This document shows positions 1-11,507 of a stretch of 64,000 nt of DNA, in pieces. Numbering within the stretch: position 1 is the stretch's first letter; each line of letters starts with the position of its first letter. Source of the DNA: Episyrphus balteatus (taxonomy: Eukaryota; Arthropoda; Insecta; Diptera; Syrphidae). A program made the translations under genes and the position numbers. The notes beneath the pieces are model-generated. The model ran no database searches. It was not told where the DNA came from and saw only the letters and a list, made by a program, of their open reading frames with translations. The DNA lies in the NCBI RefSeq assembly GCF_945859705.1, contig NC_079135.1:35327679-35391678 (forward strand), given 5' to 3'.

Positions 1-1157
1 AAGTAAAGTTGATTTTAAATTATATTAGTAAAATTGGAACAACTTATTTAATAATCGACTTCACACCTTTTTTTATAAAAATTGGTAAATTTTCAGCCAA
101 CAAAATACGATACTTATTTACCAACTTCAGTAGTGGTTGCCTTTTAACGAAGTGATAATGGAACTTGATGGCAAAACTTAGTTATTACTTAATACTTTTA
201 AACGCATGTTCTTAGAATACTAAAAACAAGGGATACAAAACTGCCAGAAATCAACTTTGAACTGATTTTGAACTGATCAAGGGAAAATTTAACTTAAACT
301 AAATGTACCCCATTATGCAACCATTACAGATTTTTTTTTTTCAAAAAAACTCCACACTTTTATTAAAATTTGTTTATCTAATACAGTACATTATTTACTA
401 AATACTTTCAGGTATTGCTTTTTTTAAACAAAAAAAAAAAATCATTTTATTGGTCACTGTGGCGTATACGTGTTTTTTTTTTAAATAAATTTTCATACTT
501 GCAAAATTTTCGTAAATATTCATCAAATATGACAATAAGATGTTCGGGAGAAAGATAAAAGTGGACACAATAATTCTGATTGCTTGAATTTTTATGCTTA
601 TAACTACTAGCCTAGGACTGGTATAAACTTTGATATTAATTGTTTTTTTTTAGTTTTGTAGGTTTTACTTGAAAATAAAATGAAAATTTTATTCAATATC
701 ATTTAAAATGTGCAATGGAAATATTGAATGTAAATATTTATATACAAAAAATGTCCAGAAATAAAAAATGCACATGTGTTAATACTTTGACTCATTTCGC
801 AACATCTAAAAATATGATTTTTCACAAAATTAACAACAATCGCCACACAAAACACCTGTGCCAACAACAACTGTTCCTCATCCATAGAAATGAGTAATGC
901 TGTGTGGGTTTTGCTCAATATATTACCTGTCTTCTTTTTTCAAGCGCCCAATTAATATAGAAAACGAATAAGTATCCATCAATCTAAAATGTAATTGCAG
1001 TTATCTGCAAAATACACATCATTTGGCACCCTTTAAAATCCATATAGAGCTATCTAAAACTACAACACAAAGAACTTAGTTCAAAAAATAAATGGCTTAA
1101 TGCCAATAAATGCATTCCCAGAAGAGGCATTCTGCAAGAACTATGATTTGCACCCAA
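1..1157. other. AT-rich non-coding stretch
   Basis: It contains poly-A/T runs and one copy of the recurring CACTRTGGCGTATACGTG motif (455-480). No supported exon was seen, and the short ORFs at 703-918 overlap on both strands with no coding character. Confidence 0.5.
455..480 (+). repeat. CACTRTGGCGTATACGTG-T(n) motif, representative copy
   Basis: The 18-mer plus a T run occurs here and at 3435-3459 (plus), 14911-14937 (plus, diverged), 53712-53735 (minus), and weakly at 42397-42416 (minus). The flanks are unrelated apart from the T run, so it may be the end of a retro-element or another short mobile unit. Confidence 0.6.
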
Positions 1158-1257
1158 TCAAATACTATTAACATAAAATTGTTCTATAGGTTTGAATGCA
1201 AACCACACATATTGAGGGAAATAGAATGGTATTCGGCGGGTGGGTAAAATTGTTGCT
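1158..1257 (-). CDS. Low-confidence small gene, exon 2
   Basis: The acceptor GGTACTGCAG|AGC on the minus strand lies 118 bp from the exon 1 donor. The split codon AG|A gives Arg, and the frame then stays open for 32 codons (ATILPTRRIPFYFPQYVWF and onward, ending FYVNSI) to TGA. The predicted product totals 76 residues. The polypyrimidine tract is weak, and I saw no nearby AATAAA on this strand, which keeps confidence low. Confidence 0.22.
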
Positions 1258-1375
1258 CTGCAGTACCTAATAATAATATTGTAATTTTAAATGTTCCTGT
1301 TTATAGTCCGTTGAACGTCAGTGATGCTATTTTCTTTTAAAATAAACAAACCAACAAAAAAAAAAGATAATTTAC

Positions 1376-1506
1376 CTAAAATCTAAATCGACCTCAGGGA
1401 GAATATCTGCATCTAGTCTTGCAATAAATGGCGCAAATTGCAAATTGAATCTTTCGACTTTCATTGCAGATAAAATTAATGAAAATAAAGTGAATTCAAA
1501 ACACAT
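1376..1506 (-). CDS. Low-confidence small gene, exon 1 (possible signal peptide)
   Basis: On the minus strand an ATG at 1506-1504 opens 43 codons plus AG, ending at a donor (TTTTAG|GTAAATT). The start MCFEFTLFSLILSA resembles a short signal peptide. It continues through MKVERFNLQF to LPEVDLDF. An ATAAT-type TATA sequence (TTTATAAT, about 1576-1569) lies about 65 bp upstream of the ATG, leaving room for a 5'UTR of about 40 nt. Exon 2 is proposed at 1158-1257, joined in phase. No homology is recognised, and AT-rich DNA produces such arrangements by chance. If the donor is not used, the frame stops at once (TAA). The model is a candidate only. It would lie on the same strand as the Limpet-type gene, downstream of its last visible exon. 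Confidence 0.25.
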
Positions 1507-1657
1507 GTAAATATATAGAAATAATAAAACTATTAGAGAACAAAGAAGACATCTTTCAGATGCCCTGCATTATAAAAGTTGCAATAAATCATCTCAGACT
1601 CGCGAGAGTATGATGGTGACTCAATGAGTTACATTCGCGTAATTACTATATATAATA

Positions 1658-2325
1658 GGGTGCTTCTTATATGGTCGAAAAAATCTTTTTTTTCGATTTT
1701 TTAATGGGACACCCCTGCATTATGTTCCACCATATAAGCATAGTATATGGTATTTTTTTCCGATTTTAATATTAAAATTTAGGGGTCGCTACCATTCACT
1801 AAAGATTTAAGTAAAAAAAAACAAGATCAATTTCAACAAAATTTTTTTTTGTTACAGTACAAAGTACTCTTAAGACCCGATTTTTCAATCTTCTAATGAA
1901 CAGTCAGTTAACTGTCTGTCGAATAAAGATATTAGGCTCATAAACAATCAGATAAAATCATTGAATTTTTCAATTAAGAAAGATCACTCAGTTAGCTATT
2001 CTACAGAATAACACACAAAAAAATTTCAAATTCAAAAATATTCAAAATTAAACTTTATTTTTATTCCGCTGTATTTTTATCAAAATTTCTTTCAAAACAG
2101 TTAGAGATTTAATATAAAGTACTTAATTCTGGTTACAAATTTTAAAATTTTCTGAGAAAAAAAAAACAAAATTTGGTGTATTTTTCAAAACTTTGAATTG
2201 TGGTAGCGACCCCTAGAACGTGTTTTAACTGGACCAAATCTTACCCAATTTATATATAAGGCAGAAGGAACAAAATGAAAGGGTGTCTCATTAAAATTTC
2301 GAAAATTGATTTTTAAGAAGCACCC
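1658..2325. mobile_element. TA-flanked TIR element (668 bp) with a nested MITE relic
   Basis: The ends GGGTGCTTCTTA and TAAGAAGCACCC are inverted and flanked by TA (1656-1657 and 2326-2327). The inverted similarity continues for about 55 bp to GACACCC/GGGTGTC, and an inner pair AGGGGTCGCTACC / GGTAGCGACCCCT (about 1781 and 2200) is also inverted, so the element is largely fold-back. It has no transposase ORF. The TA duplication suggests a Tc1/mariner-mobilised MITE. Confidence 0.8.
1873..2106 (+). mobile_element. Relic of the Harbinger-like MITE family, nested in the 1658-2325 element
   Basis: It starts CCGATTTTTCAATCTTCTAA and carries the family's AACAGTCAGTTAACTG, GGCTCATAAACAATCAG and TTCTACAGAATAAC segments, as at 52359-52787. 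The 3' half is lost or diverged. TTA occurs at both apparent edges (1870-1872 and near 2122), but the right boundary is uncertain. Confidence 0.65.
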
Positions 2326-3550
2326 TAATATATAAGATATATAAAATTTGTTGAAAGATTGCAGCAATTATCAAAAATAGATCGCCACTTTGTGATGACA
2401 ATCTTTTGGTGCTTAGTAATTTTACGTTATAAGTTCGAGCACATATTTGACAGGTGTAATAACAAAAACAACAACAACTGAAAATATAATTTTGCAAAAA
2501 ATCAAGATAATTGCACGACAAAGCACGAGCGAAATTGGAAAAAATTATTATGATAGATTCACAAGTATCATGGAAGACTAAGGTCGTATGCCCAATTAAA
2601 ATGGAAGACAAGTGTCGATTTATATAGCTTTAAGTGCATCTGTCTGGTTGCAATAGACAGTTGTTGACAACACACCTTATGTTCGAACAACGGACGGACG
2701 CACGATTCGGCTTACTTATAGATGACGTGTTAGAAATAATTCATAGAAATCATTGGTTTATTAACATTTAATAGGAATTGATTGTATTGACAAGTTTTAT
2801 TACGATTAGTTATAATTGTGACACCTAATGACTACCGCCGGGCTGAGTGTGCATCATGCATTTTAAAAGAGAATCTGTATGAAAAGTGCGTGCATATGTC
2901 TAGTCTAGAGTTAGCCATAAATATACTCATTAAGGTATTAGAATTTAGTTTAATGGTGATTCTATATAATAAGTCAATAGACACATTTTAAGGCTCAAGG
3001 TAATACATACATAATGATTCGATATGGTGCAGCTTCAATTTCAGCAATTCTAGAGCTTGAAAAGGCAAACTGGTTGCATTAATAATATTTTAGTTTATAG
3101 ATACATTGTAAGTTCTATTACGAAAATAAGGATATTAACAAATAAAGCTTGATATCGAATAGTGAGAAATATTGAAAACAATTATAATTTTTCATCGTTA
3201 AAAATAGAATGCATTACAGGTTTTTATGTATCTTATCTACTGTTCTTATCTACACATGGTAAAAATGCCTAAAATTCTTCCTTATTAATAAATTAGCGTA
3301 TTAACCTAAAGCCAGCTAATAATTTATTTAGGTGCCGTAAAATTATACCTTATTTAAGTATAAGTTACCGTATCTACCTAAAGCCTGCTAGTAAATTTAA
3401 TTTTTAAAAGTCTGAAAATAAAAACTTTTTTGTTCACTATGGCGTATACGTGTTTTTTTACTTGTTATATATTTTGTAAATTTTTGATTATGATCAGAAA
3501 AAAACTGCGTTTTAAAAGCCAATACAAATTAAAAACTAAATTCTTATTTT
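2326..3550. other. Non-coding stretch
   Basis: No supported gene was seen. A short duplicated segment with CCTAAAGCC(A/T)GCTA recurs near 3305 and 3376. A copy of the CACTRTGGCGTATACGTG motif lies at 3435-3459, about 90 bp before the (GTCT)n element. Confidence 0.4.
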
Positions 3551-3669
3551 TACTTGCGATATAGGTACTATAGGGCAAGTTTAGGATTCGTAAAAAAAAT
3601 CGAACTCGAGATAACAATTTTACATGACATTACGATGATGGAGAATGCCAAAAAAGTGGGTCCGGCAAT

Positions 3670-3706
<37 letters not shown>

Positions 3707-4556
3707 GTGTCTGTCTCTATCTGGAGCTGCAGCCTAAACGAGTGAAGTGATTTTCTTCAAACTTGGTAGTTAGCAGTTTTTGGTGATTCCCTAGAGGAGA
3801 AATTGAAATTTTTTTTTTATGACCAAAACTAACGGTACCTGCCATATAACGGAAATAGAAAAGGTAATGTTTTTCAAAAACGGCTCTAACGATTTTGATT
3901 AAAATTTTTGTGTGTAGTACTACACATAAGGGCCAACTTTTTAAATAAAAAAAATATTTTTTGTACCGTTATTAACGGTACTTGTCATAGAACGGTTTTT
4001 TTCGTTTCTGAATATCTCGTACAAAATTAACCCGATTTAAATGAAAATTTTTATACAAAAGTGTGTAAGTAAAGATAATATTAAAATTTTAGAAAATTTT
4101 CAAAAAACGCATTTTTGGTTTTTTAAAAAATATTTCAAAATTTTTTTTTGAAAAATCAATTTTTTGAAAACGGATCAATGAAAAATTTTGAAATTTAGTT
4201 TTTATGTGTAAATTAATTATTTCTTCAAAATGGCATACTAACTTTTTTTTTTGAAAAATGTTAAAAAAATTTTATATATAAAAAATTATTTTTTTAAAAA
4301 ACGGCTCCTACAATTTTCAAAATTTTTTTTCTAAAAATACCTTTTTATACGAGAAATAAAATGGCATATTTGTTTTTTTTTTTAAGATATTTTAAAACGG
4401 AGTTTTATTAATTATAAAAACAGATTTAATTTTTTTATACTACTTATGAAATTTCTTCAAAATATCAAATTTTAAGTTACTTGAATAAAAAGCTTTAACA
4501 TTATAGTTACTTTAAGCATAAGAGCAAGTACGTGCGACCCCAGTCGTGCAATTTAT
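3551..4556 (+). mobile_element. (GTCT)n-bearing dispersed repeat, copy A (mini-me/Helentron-like)
   Basis: This copy runs from TACTTGCGATATAGGTAC to GCAAGTACGTGCGAC and CAGTCGTGCAATT. The 5' end forms a hairpin (ACTTGC 3552-3557 with GCAAGT 3575-3580). The 3' end has GTGCGAC-CCCA-GTCGTGC (4532-4549), and TACTTGC/GCAAGTA are inverted between the two ends. A conserved block (GATGGAGAATGCCAAAAAAG) precedes (GTCT)n at about 3670-3714, then AT-rich DNA with two ACCGTTATTAACGGTAC-type palindromes. It has no ORF. Mini-me/DINE elements of Diptera also carry (GTCY)n, hence the tentative class. Confidence 0.8.
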
Positions 4557-5957
4557 TTCTTATTTATTTTAGAAGAAGATATATCTGAGTAAGGGTTACG
4601 CAAATTAAATGCACACCTTTTTTTAAGTCTATTCGTTTTCTGGCAGTAAATTGTATTTGTTCTAACTTCAACAACTTCAACCCAGTTTACACATTTGACT
4701 AATTTTCGTTTTTCTTCTTACAGCACATCCGCCAAAAATTAAACAACATTAAAGCTTATTAAAACTAATATTTTGGTGTTAGAAATAGATGAAGTGACAC
4801 AAGATTATGGTCGTCCTTAAAATGTATGTCTATAATTTTTTTCATTTTGTATTTCATATATTAGTGCCAAAAACACTCTATTTATTCAAGATTAAAAAAT
4901 TTATAAATTTAAAAAAACATAAATTGTAAATTGTTTAAGGATTTGTATCAAGTAAAAATAGATCTAATTTTTCTTTTATGCATTTTAAAATTCAAAATTT
5001 ACAAATTTATTAAATGTGAACTTATCATAATTATTGGTTTTATTTTAATTTATAATCCAAATCAAGTTTGGATTATAAACAATCCAAAAACAAAAATATG
5101 TATTTTTGAAAAACGAAATAATTTTGTTTTACATTTTGTTATCACCTTTTAAGTCTTTATTAAAACATTGTCAATATTTGGAATAATTTAACCTTTTTTG
5201 TCAATAAATGAATAAAATTATTTTATGGTGACGAAACTTATATATTTATTTTTATTTGAATAAATAGGGAAAACATAACAATGATTCATTTCAACTTCAT
5301 TTTACTGCACTGTTTCTTTTTTTTATTTGTATCTATACAGTAGCGCCCCCTTCTAACAAGTAGAAAAGCTTCAAAGCTTTGCGAAAAATACATAAAGCTT
5401 TGAAAAGAAAGGTGAACAATGCCATGCGTCAATGCAAAAGTATGCAATTCATTACTTTGATTTAAATTTGAATTTAAAGAAATTATTTTCATATGAAGAT
5501 GAGGTGCAAACTGATTTAATGCATTTGTTTGTTTCTATCTGGTCATTCAACAACCCTTTTGGTTTTAAAAAACAAAGCTGAATAAATTCAAATTCATGCG
5601 TTTTTTTAAATTTTTGAATTAATTGAAAAAAAAAAAAATAATTCCATTATTTTTGCAATTGATTGCTTAATAAGCAAAAAAACATTTGACTTTGTTTATT
5701 CATTTTAAGTTTTTTCCTTCTAGTACCTGTATGACCCAAACTAGAGCTCCTAGAAGAAACTGAGTGCAAATTTGAAATCCGCGATGCAAATTACTAAAAA
5801 GTTAAGAAACTTCAAAAAATTTAAAACTCGAAAATACATATATTCAGGAAAAAACCTAAGGAATACAGAACAAAAATTATTTAATTTTTTAAAAAAATGT
5901 TTAGCCGGTAAAAAAAATTACAATCAATTTCTTGAAATAAATTTCAATCATTAAGTC
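4557..5957. other. AT-rich non-coding stretch
   Basis: I see no gene. A plus-strand acceptor-like sequence (TTTCTTCTTACAG, ending about 4723) has no recognisable exon behind it. ORFs here are short and rich in Lys/Asn/Ile, as expected of AT-rich DNA. Confidence 0.4.
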
Positions 5958-5967
5958 AATAAACAGT

Positions 5968-6482
5968 AGGGTGTGTCACTTTTGTATGGCCAAAAAAAAG
6001 TATTCTAATTTTGCAATGTCAAAAGTTTTATTAGGGTCTAAGGTTTAATAATATGTAAAAAAATATTATAATTTCGTTCGTCTTTGGCTCGCTCAAATCG
6101 GTTGAAGTTGTTAAGAAAAAAGAGATTAAAGATTATATATAAAAAAAATGTTTTTTTTTTCCTTAGCTTATTTTTCGCACCTTCTTTACTAAGTGCAATG
6201 AAAATTTGTTGAATTTCAACAAATATAAGCTTAAAAGTTTTTTCTCGGAACTATCTTTCACGAGAAAGCCTAAAAACATTTTAATACAATAAAAATAAAC
6301 ATACATATGTTTCAAAAGCTCTGAAAACCCACATTTCTTCGATTTCTTCCTATATTTTGAGCAAGCCAAAGATATTAATAAAAATGAAAATTGTGAACGC
6401 AGAATTTAATTTTAATAAGCAATGCAACTTTTAAAAGCTATTACTTTTGAAAATTCCATACTTGAGCATTTTGACACACCTT
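5968..6482. mobile_element. Fold-back MITE (515 bp), flanked by a 10-bp direct repeat or TA
   Basis: The ends are AGGGTGTGTCA and TGACACACCTT. The 10-mer AATAAACAGT directly abuts both ends (5958-5967 and 6483-6492). A TA duplication one base further in is the alternative reading. Inner inverted segments include TCTTTGGCTCGCTCAAA against TTTGAGCAAGCCAAAGA. The GGGTG(T/C).. start and TATGG(C/T)C block resemble the element at 1658-2325, so the two may be related families. Confidence 0.75.
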
Positions 6483-6492
6483 AATAAACAGT

Positions 6493-8393
6493 GTTTAGAA
6501 CAAATAAAAATTATTCTTCGTGTACTCCCTAAAATCATGAAAATATATGCCAAATAAAAAACTGTTAATTCAATTTTTACAGATTTTCCGAATTTTCAAG
6601 TAAATTTTATTTTCGGTAATTTTAATGGAAATGTTGGAAAATAAGTCATCTGGGACACTTTATACCAACCACCTACTTCCAAATCTACCTCATACCTCGA
6701 ATAGTTATGGATTTAAATAATATTCATATAGAACTTAAATAATAGCATCAAGTAGAATTTAAACCAGTTTTGTACAAGGAGCTTACTATCCTTCACTTAA
6801 TCATTAATTCGTAACAAAATACTTAGTTACAAAAATTCATTCTTTTCAAACCACTTTAGCTTGATTAATGTACAAACAACTCCTTTTAAAGCCCTCACGT
6901 TTTCTAATTAGTAAAACTTTTGATCCAAAAAGAACTAGAATTAAAAAGGACTTCCTTTAAATGCTACTCCACAATTATGATTATGACACAACCTACATCT
7001 TAATCCCATAACACCCAAAAAAGAAATAAGAAAAATGTTACAATGATGACCTTTTAACTCAATTTAATGAAAATCTAAAGCAAATACACCCACTTCCTTT
7101 TCTTTTCCGACAAAAAAATACAAAAATACATTCAAGAAAATGTAGTCACGATTACCCCAAATTAGTTATCTCGAAAATAAATCCTTAAAAATCAAGAAAA
7201 AAATAACAATCCTTTTTTAAGCACTGTCCTTCTCTCTCCATCTCTGACAAGTCTATTTAAAAAAATAAAAGAAACCTAAAATAACTGTGTATTTTCTTGT
7301 ATAAACTTAAACCAACAAAAAAAAAAAAACGAATGTCAAATAAAAAAGAGTTTAAAAATAAGCACTTCCAATTTTGTGTCGTGATTTACGAAAAACCCTT
7401 TCTATTAATTTTAGCTCAACAAGGATATACCTTCAGCTTCTCTGTGTAAGGTATACACTTTCCATATATTTTTATTTATAAGGATGATTTCAATGCACAT
7501 AAATCCTTATTACGTATAACTTTGACCAAAATTAAAAAAGAGGTAAATGCTTTGCTACTGCCCCACAATGCCAGCCGCACGTCCGACGGGAAGCATCAAA
7601 AGACCAGACTCAGACTGATGTATCCTTATTTTTATTTTGTCAACCTTGTTTGTTGTTGTTCTTTTTGTCTATTTAAAACAAAAATAAGGAAAAAAAATAA
7701 TCATAAAATACAAGGACACACGCATTGAGCCAATTTATCGACCGCACTATATTGCCTCTGCCATATCGTCGTCGTCAAAAGGCGGCGGTGGCATCGATGT
7801 TGCGTTGGTTTGCTTTTGCTTTGACCATTTTGCCATTTTAAATCAGAGGACCCGTTTGCCTTACGTTTTCACATGTAGGACACACGGGTAATTGGCCAAA
7901 GGCAAAGTCAATTAGCCACTTTTGTTAACGGAAAAAATACAAAAATAACTATAAAATGCAATAAACTTGAAGCGCGGAAGCCATAAAAAGGCTTCACTGT
8001 ATCTGAGGATGGCAGCACAAATAATGTAGGTAACGGTATACAAAGTTGAGGCATATAATATGTGGTGTATGTTTTTGTTGAGCAAAGTGTTCAATTTATT
8101 TACCATTGTCCTTTAGAAAGGAGGAGACACAACTTTTTGCAGGCAAAAGTCAATGTGATGCGGTATGTATATTGGGTGTTGAAGTGTGCCTGAAAACAAC
8201 GCCATCTGTGGGGGTTTGGTTGATATCGATAAATAATAATCGACAAAATAAGTGGCGTCTTTGATGGGAAATAAATAATGTGTGTAAATGTATGACATGA
8301 GGACTTTAACCTACTTTTTGTTCAATCTTTAAATTAATAATTACAAATTGAGGATGTATGTAGGTAATTCTTTTTAAAGCTTTAAGTACTTTG
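6493..8393. other. Non-coding stretch with a GC-richer patch
   Basis: No supported exon was seen. Segment 7740-7915 (GTCGTCGTCAAAAGGCGGCG and onward) is noticeably GC-richer and could be a conserved regulatory block, but I see no ORF with splice sites in it. Confidence 0.4.
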
Positions 8394-8395
8394 TA

Positions 8396-9382
8396 GGGGA
8401 GAGTGGGGCCAAATGTAACACTTTTTTCTAAAATCGATGGTTCTCCTACAAATTTGAAAGTGGGTCAACCAGACCTTTTTTAAATTAAAGACCCATGTTT
8501 TAGCTCCAAGATCCATTATAAAAATTTAGCAAAACATAACGGTAATGTTGAAAAATAAAGCTTCCAAAAAAAAAATCGTGTTGTTTCAACTTACCCCACA
8601 TACGGGGCAAAGTGTAACACATACCGGGGTAGGTTGTACCAAGAACTAAAAATAAGAGAAAAATACATTTATTTGTTTATATTTATTTATTTTTAATTAA
8701 TAACAATAAAAACAAACCTCAGTCATGAAATTTTGGTGCAAATTTGTAAAAAGTGGAGAAAATCCAAGATTTCCAGAGAAAATTTGACAGTAGTCTTAAA
8801 TAAAAGTTATTCGAATTCATAAATTGTTTTATAAGCTTTATGAATTCAAGTGGTGGTTCAAAAATGTGTTTCCAATTTCAAAATAAATACAAATTCAATT
8901 ACAAGCATTCATATTCAGGGTTGTTATTTGTTAATTATATTCGGTAAACAATTTTTCAGTATAGGTAGGTTTTTACATGGTACAACTTGCCCCGGAAAAA
9001 TGTTACAACTAGCCCCAGCATGAAATTTGGCACATAAAATCAATTTAAAAAAAAAGCGAAACTGATATAGACATAACATATACACGCAATTTGAGCCAAA
9101 ACACAGTTGCATATAACAAAAAAACACTTAGCACTCTATCTTTTTCGGGTAAAGAGGTAGACCAAAAAAAAAATTTAAAAAAAAAGTTACAAACATGCAT
9201 TTTTTGGGCACCACTAGTGTAACTTCTCACCCTGTTGTCTAATCTTCATCTAAAGAAAATGTGCCGGTAGATATGCAAAAATTGAGCATTTTTCTCCTTT
9301 ACGCGTTTCTTAATATTGAAAGGAACATCGCTTTTTTTAGCTGTTAATTCTTACCCCTGTTACATTTAGCCCCACTCTCCCC
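8396..9382. mobile_element. TA-flanked MITE with GGGGAGAGTGGGG termini (987 bp)
   Basis: The TIRs are GGGGAGAGTGGGGCCAAATG... and ...TACATTTAGCCCCACTCTCCCC, flanked by TA (8394-8395, 9383-9384). Within the element, variants of GGGGCAAAGTGTAACA recur (near 8602 and 8630, and inverted near 8983 and 9003). It has no transposase ORF. The TA target and long TIR suggest Tc1/mariner mobilisation. Confidence 0.85.
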
Positions 9383-9758
9383 TACTAAAAAATAGTATTT
9401 TCTAGAATCAAACAAATCCATTTAAATTCAATGACCTCTTCTCTCATAACAAAAACATTGCAGTTTTCTCTTACAAATACAAACAGAAATGAAAAAAAAA
9501 AAAAAACACACCCAAGGGCAATATGCCAGCAATATATTGCTGCATCCTTAATGTCTTTTTGAGTATCCTGAATCCTGTTATGCCGAAATATGAACTTCAA
9601 AGTACTTTTCTTTTCAAAACTTTTACATGAAATACAAAAGACAAAAAAATAAGTTGACACCAAATTCCATTTTGGATGTCATAAACAAAAGGGAAAATAG
9701 AAAAGCCTTTATTTCCGTTTTATTTAGTAAAAAATAAAAAAAAAAAATGTTCACTTAC

Positions 9759-9844
9759 CTCCATTCGTGCGATACAAATCCAGTGCAGTCTGCTTTGCAT
9801 TCCTCACAACGAGTACCTTCGTCAACTTCTCTAATTATTACGCC
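9759..9844 (-). CDS. Lmpt: Limpet/testin-type gene, exon encoding Cys-rich CxxC..C.GF..H.WR motif
   Basis: This is an 86-nt minus-strand exon with strong splice sites: acceptor TTCTATTACAG|GGC and donor GGAG|GTAAGTG. Only one frame is open. It gives 28 codons plus two bases (AG), so an Arg or Ser codon is split across the donor. The peptide begins GVIIREVDEG and continues TRCEECKADC TGFVSHEW-R. The spacing C-x2-C-K-x2-C-x-G-F-x2-H-x-W-R matches the N-terminal Cys-rich segment that precedes the PET domain in testin, which is why I assign it to Limpet, the insect testin relative. In testin the motif continues with a Lys-Ile-Cys stretch; the exon that should encode it was not found at lower coordinates, so it probably lies beyond the window. 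The upstream partner is the exon at 52128-52175, about 42 kb away. Another PET/LIM family member is the main alternative. Confidence 0.72.
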
Positions 9845-10759
9845 CTGTAATAGAATGGAAGAAAAAGAAAAAACAAAAATAAAACGATTAGATTAAGAAT
9901 CTTGAGCCGTTTTTAAGTGTTGTGTCCCCTCCTCCGGGACAAACCCACCCACCCTCTTCTTATTTAATCTTTTCAATCTGACGTAATCTAATAAAGTGGT
10001 CAGAGAAATTAGTGTTGGATAAAAGCCAATTAGCCTAAGAGTTTGAATTTATTTCTTTTGTTGTTGTTTTCTATTTATTTTTTTTTTTTTTTATGAAAAA
10101 TGCAAACATATAAAGACTAGAGACTTTAATTGTAGATGGATAATTATGGGTTTTTGTTTAACTTTTTGTAAAAGGTTGTCAAGATGAATAAGGGCTAGGT
10201 AAGAACTTGTAAGGTGGTGTAAAGTAAAAATGTAATGTCAGTTGTAAGGCTAAAAATAGATGAACTACAGTCTGGGCAGAAAATTTTAAAAAATTTGCTG
10301 AAAGCTAATAAAAACAATAAGTAATTTGTGTTTATAAATAAATTGCTCGACTTGGTCGCACGAACTTTCTCTAAAAGTCAAAGTTGTTTAAGATTTTAAG
10401 AATTTATATTCCCTATGAAAATTTTGTAAATTGAGTAAAAAAATTTAGGCAAGAAAAAAAACTATAAAATTAATTTGAAATCCAAAAAAAGTATGCAATA
10501 TTACGATGCATTTGGATAAGAAAATTTAAAATCGTTTTTCTTCAAAATTTTTTGTAAATAATTTTTAAAATAAAATTCGTATGACATTTTGTAGCAATTT
10601 TATTAATGAAGGCTTAAAACTTAAATTTCAAAAAATTCAATATCAAGTTTTTGAAAATTTGATTTTGTTTTTTTTTTTTTTGAATTGCACAACGAGCAGT
10701 AGATTGGGAGATCTTCCAAGCAGAGGCTTTTCAATCGTAAAATTCAATCGAATTTTATT

Positions 10760-11507
10760 TAGGTATTTAGGTTGGGGTCAAAATTTAGCTGGGGTCAAAA
10801 TTCTATTTTTCAAAATTCTGCTTTTCGTAATTCTGTTTTACAAAACTCTGCAAAAAATTAAAAAAGGGTTTGGAAAATGTTAAAAAGCGCGCGCTTTTTT
10901 ATGAAAAGCTGAATTTTGAAAAATAGAATTTTGACAAAAGAATTTTGACCCCGGAAAATTTCGCAAAATTTTAAATTAATTACTTACGAGTACTAAGTCA
11001 ATTTTTGTAATATTAATTTTTTTTATAAATCAATATAATTAAAAATATTGAGAAAAGGTTTTTAATGATACATATCTTGGAAAAATAATTATTGAAATTT
11101 TTTTAATTAATCAAATAAAAATTAACATTCAAAAAATTGAATAGGAAAAGGAATACTTTTTTACAACCCAATAACATTGTTTCTAATTAGTTTTCAATGG
11201 TATATAGATGTGGGTTATAAGAAAGTCAATCTTCTACGCAGTTAGAAAAGTGCCAAACGTAAATTACATCAATGAGGTGTATTTTTGATTAGTAAACACA
11301 TATGCTATGAAAAAAAAACTGAATTAAAAGAATTTTTTTTTCTTCAAAAAAATGCTGGCAGGATTTTGAAAAGCAGAATTTTAAAAAGCAGAATTTTAAA
11401 AGACATAATATAAAAAAGCAGAATTTCGAAAAACAGAACTTTCTTGAAAAAAGCAGAATTTTGAAAACCAGAATTTTGAAGTCAGAATTTTGACCAGATC
11501 CCTACCT
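10760..11507. mobile_element. Fold-back repeat built of GCAGAATTTTGAAAA units
   Basis: An imperfect TIR (TAGGTTGGGGTCAAAATT on the left; AATTTTGACCAGATCCCTACC on the right) encloses two structures. The first is a palindrome at about 10791-10952 (GGGGTCAAAATTCTATTTTT and its complement). The second is a run of about eight diverged GCAGAATTTTGAAAA units at 11353-11490. The outer boundaries are approximate. Confidence 0.6.
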
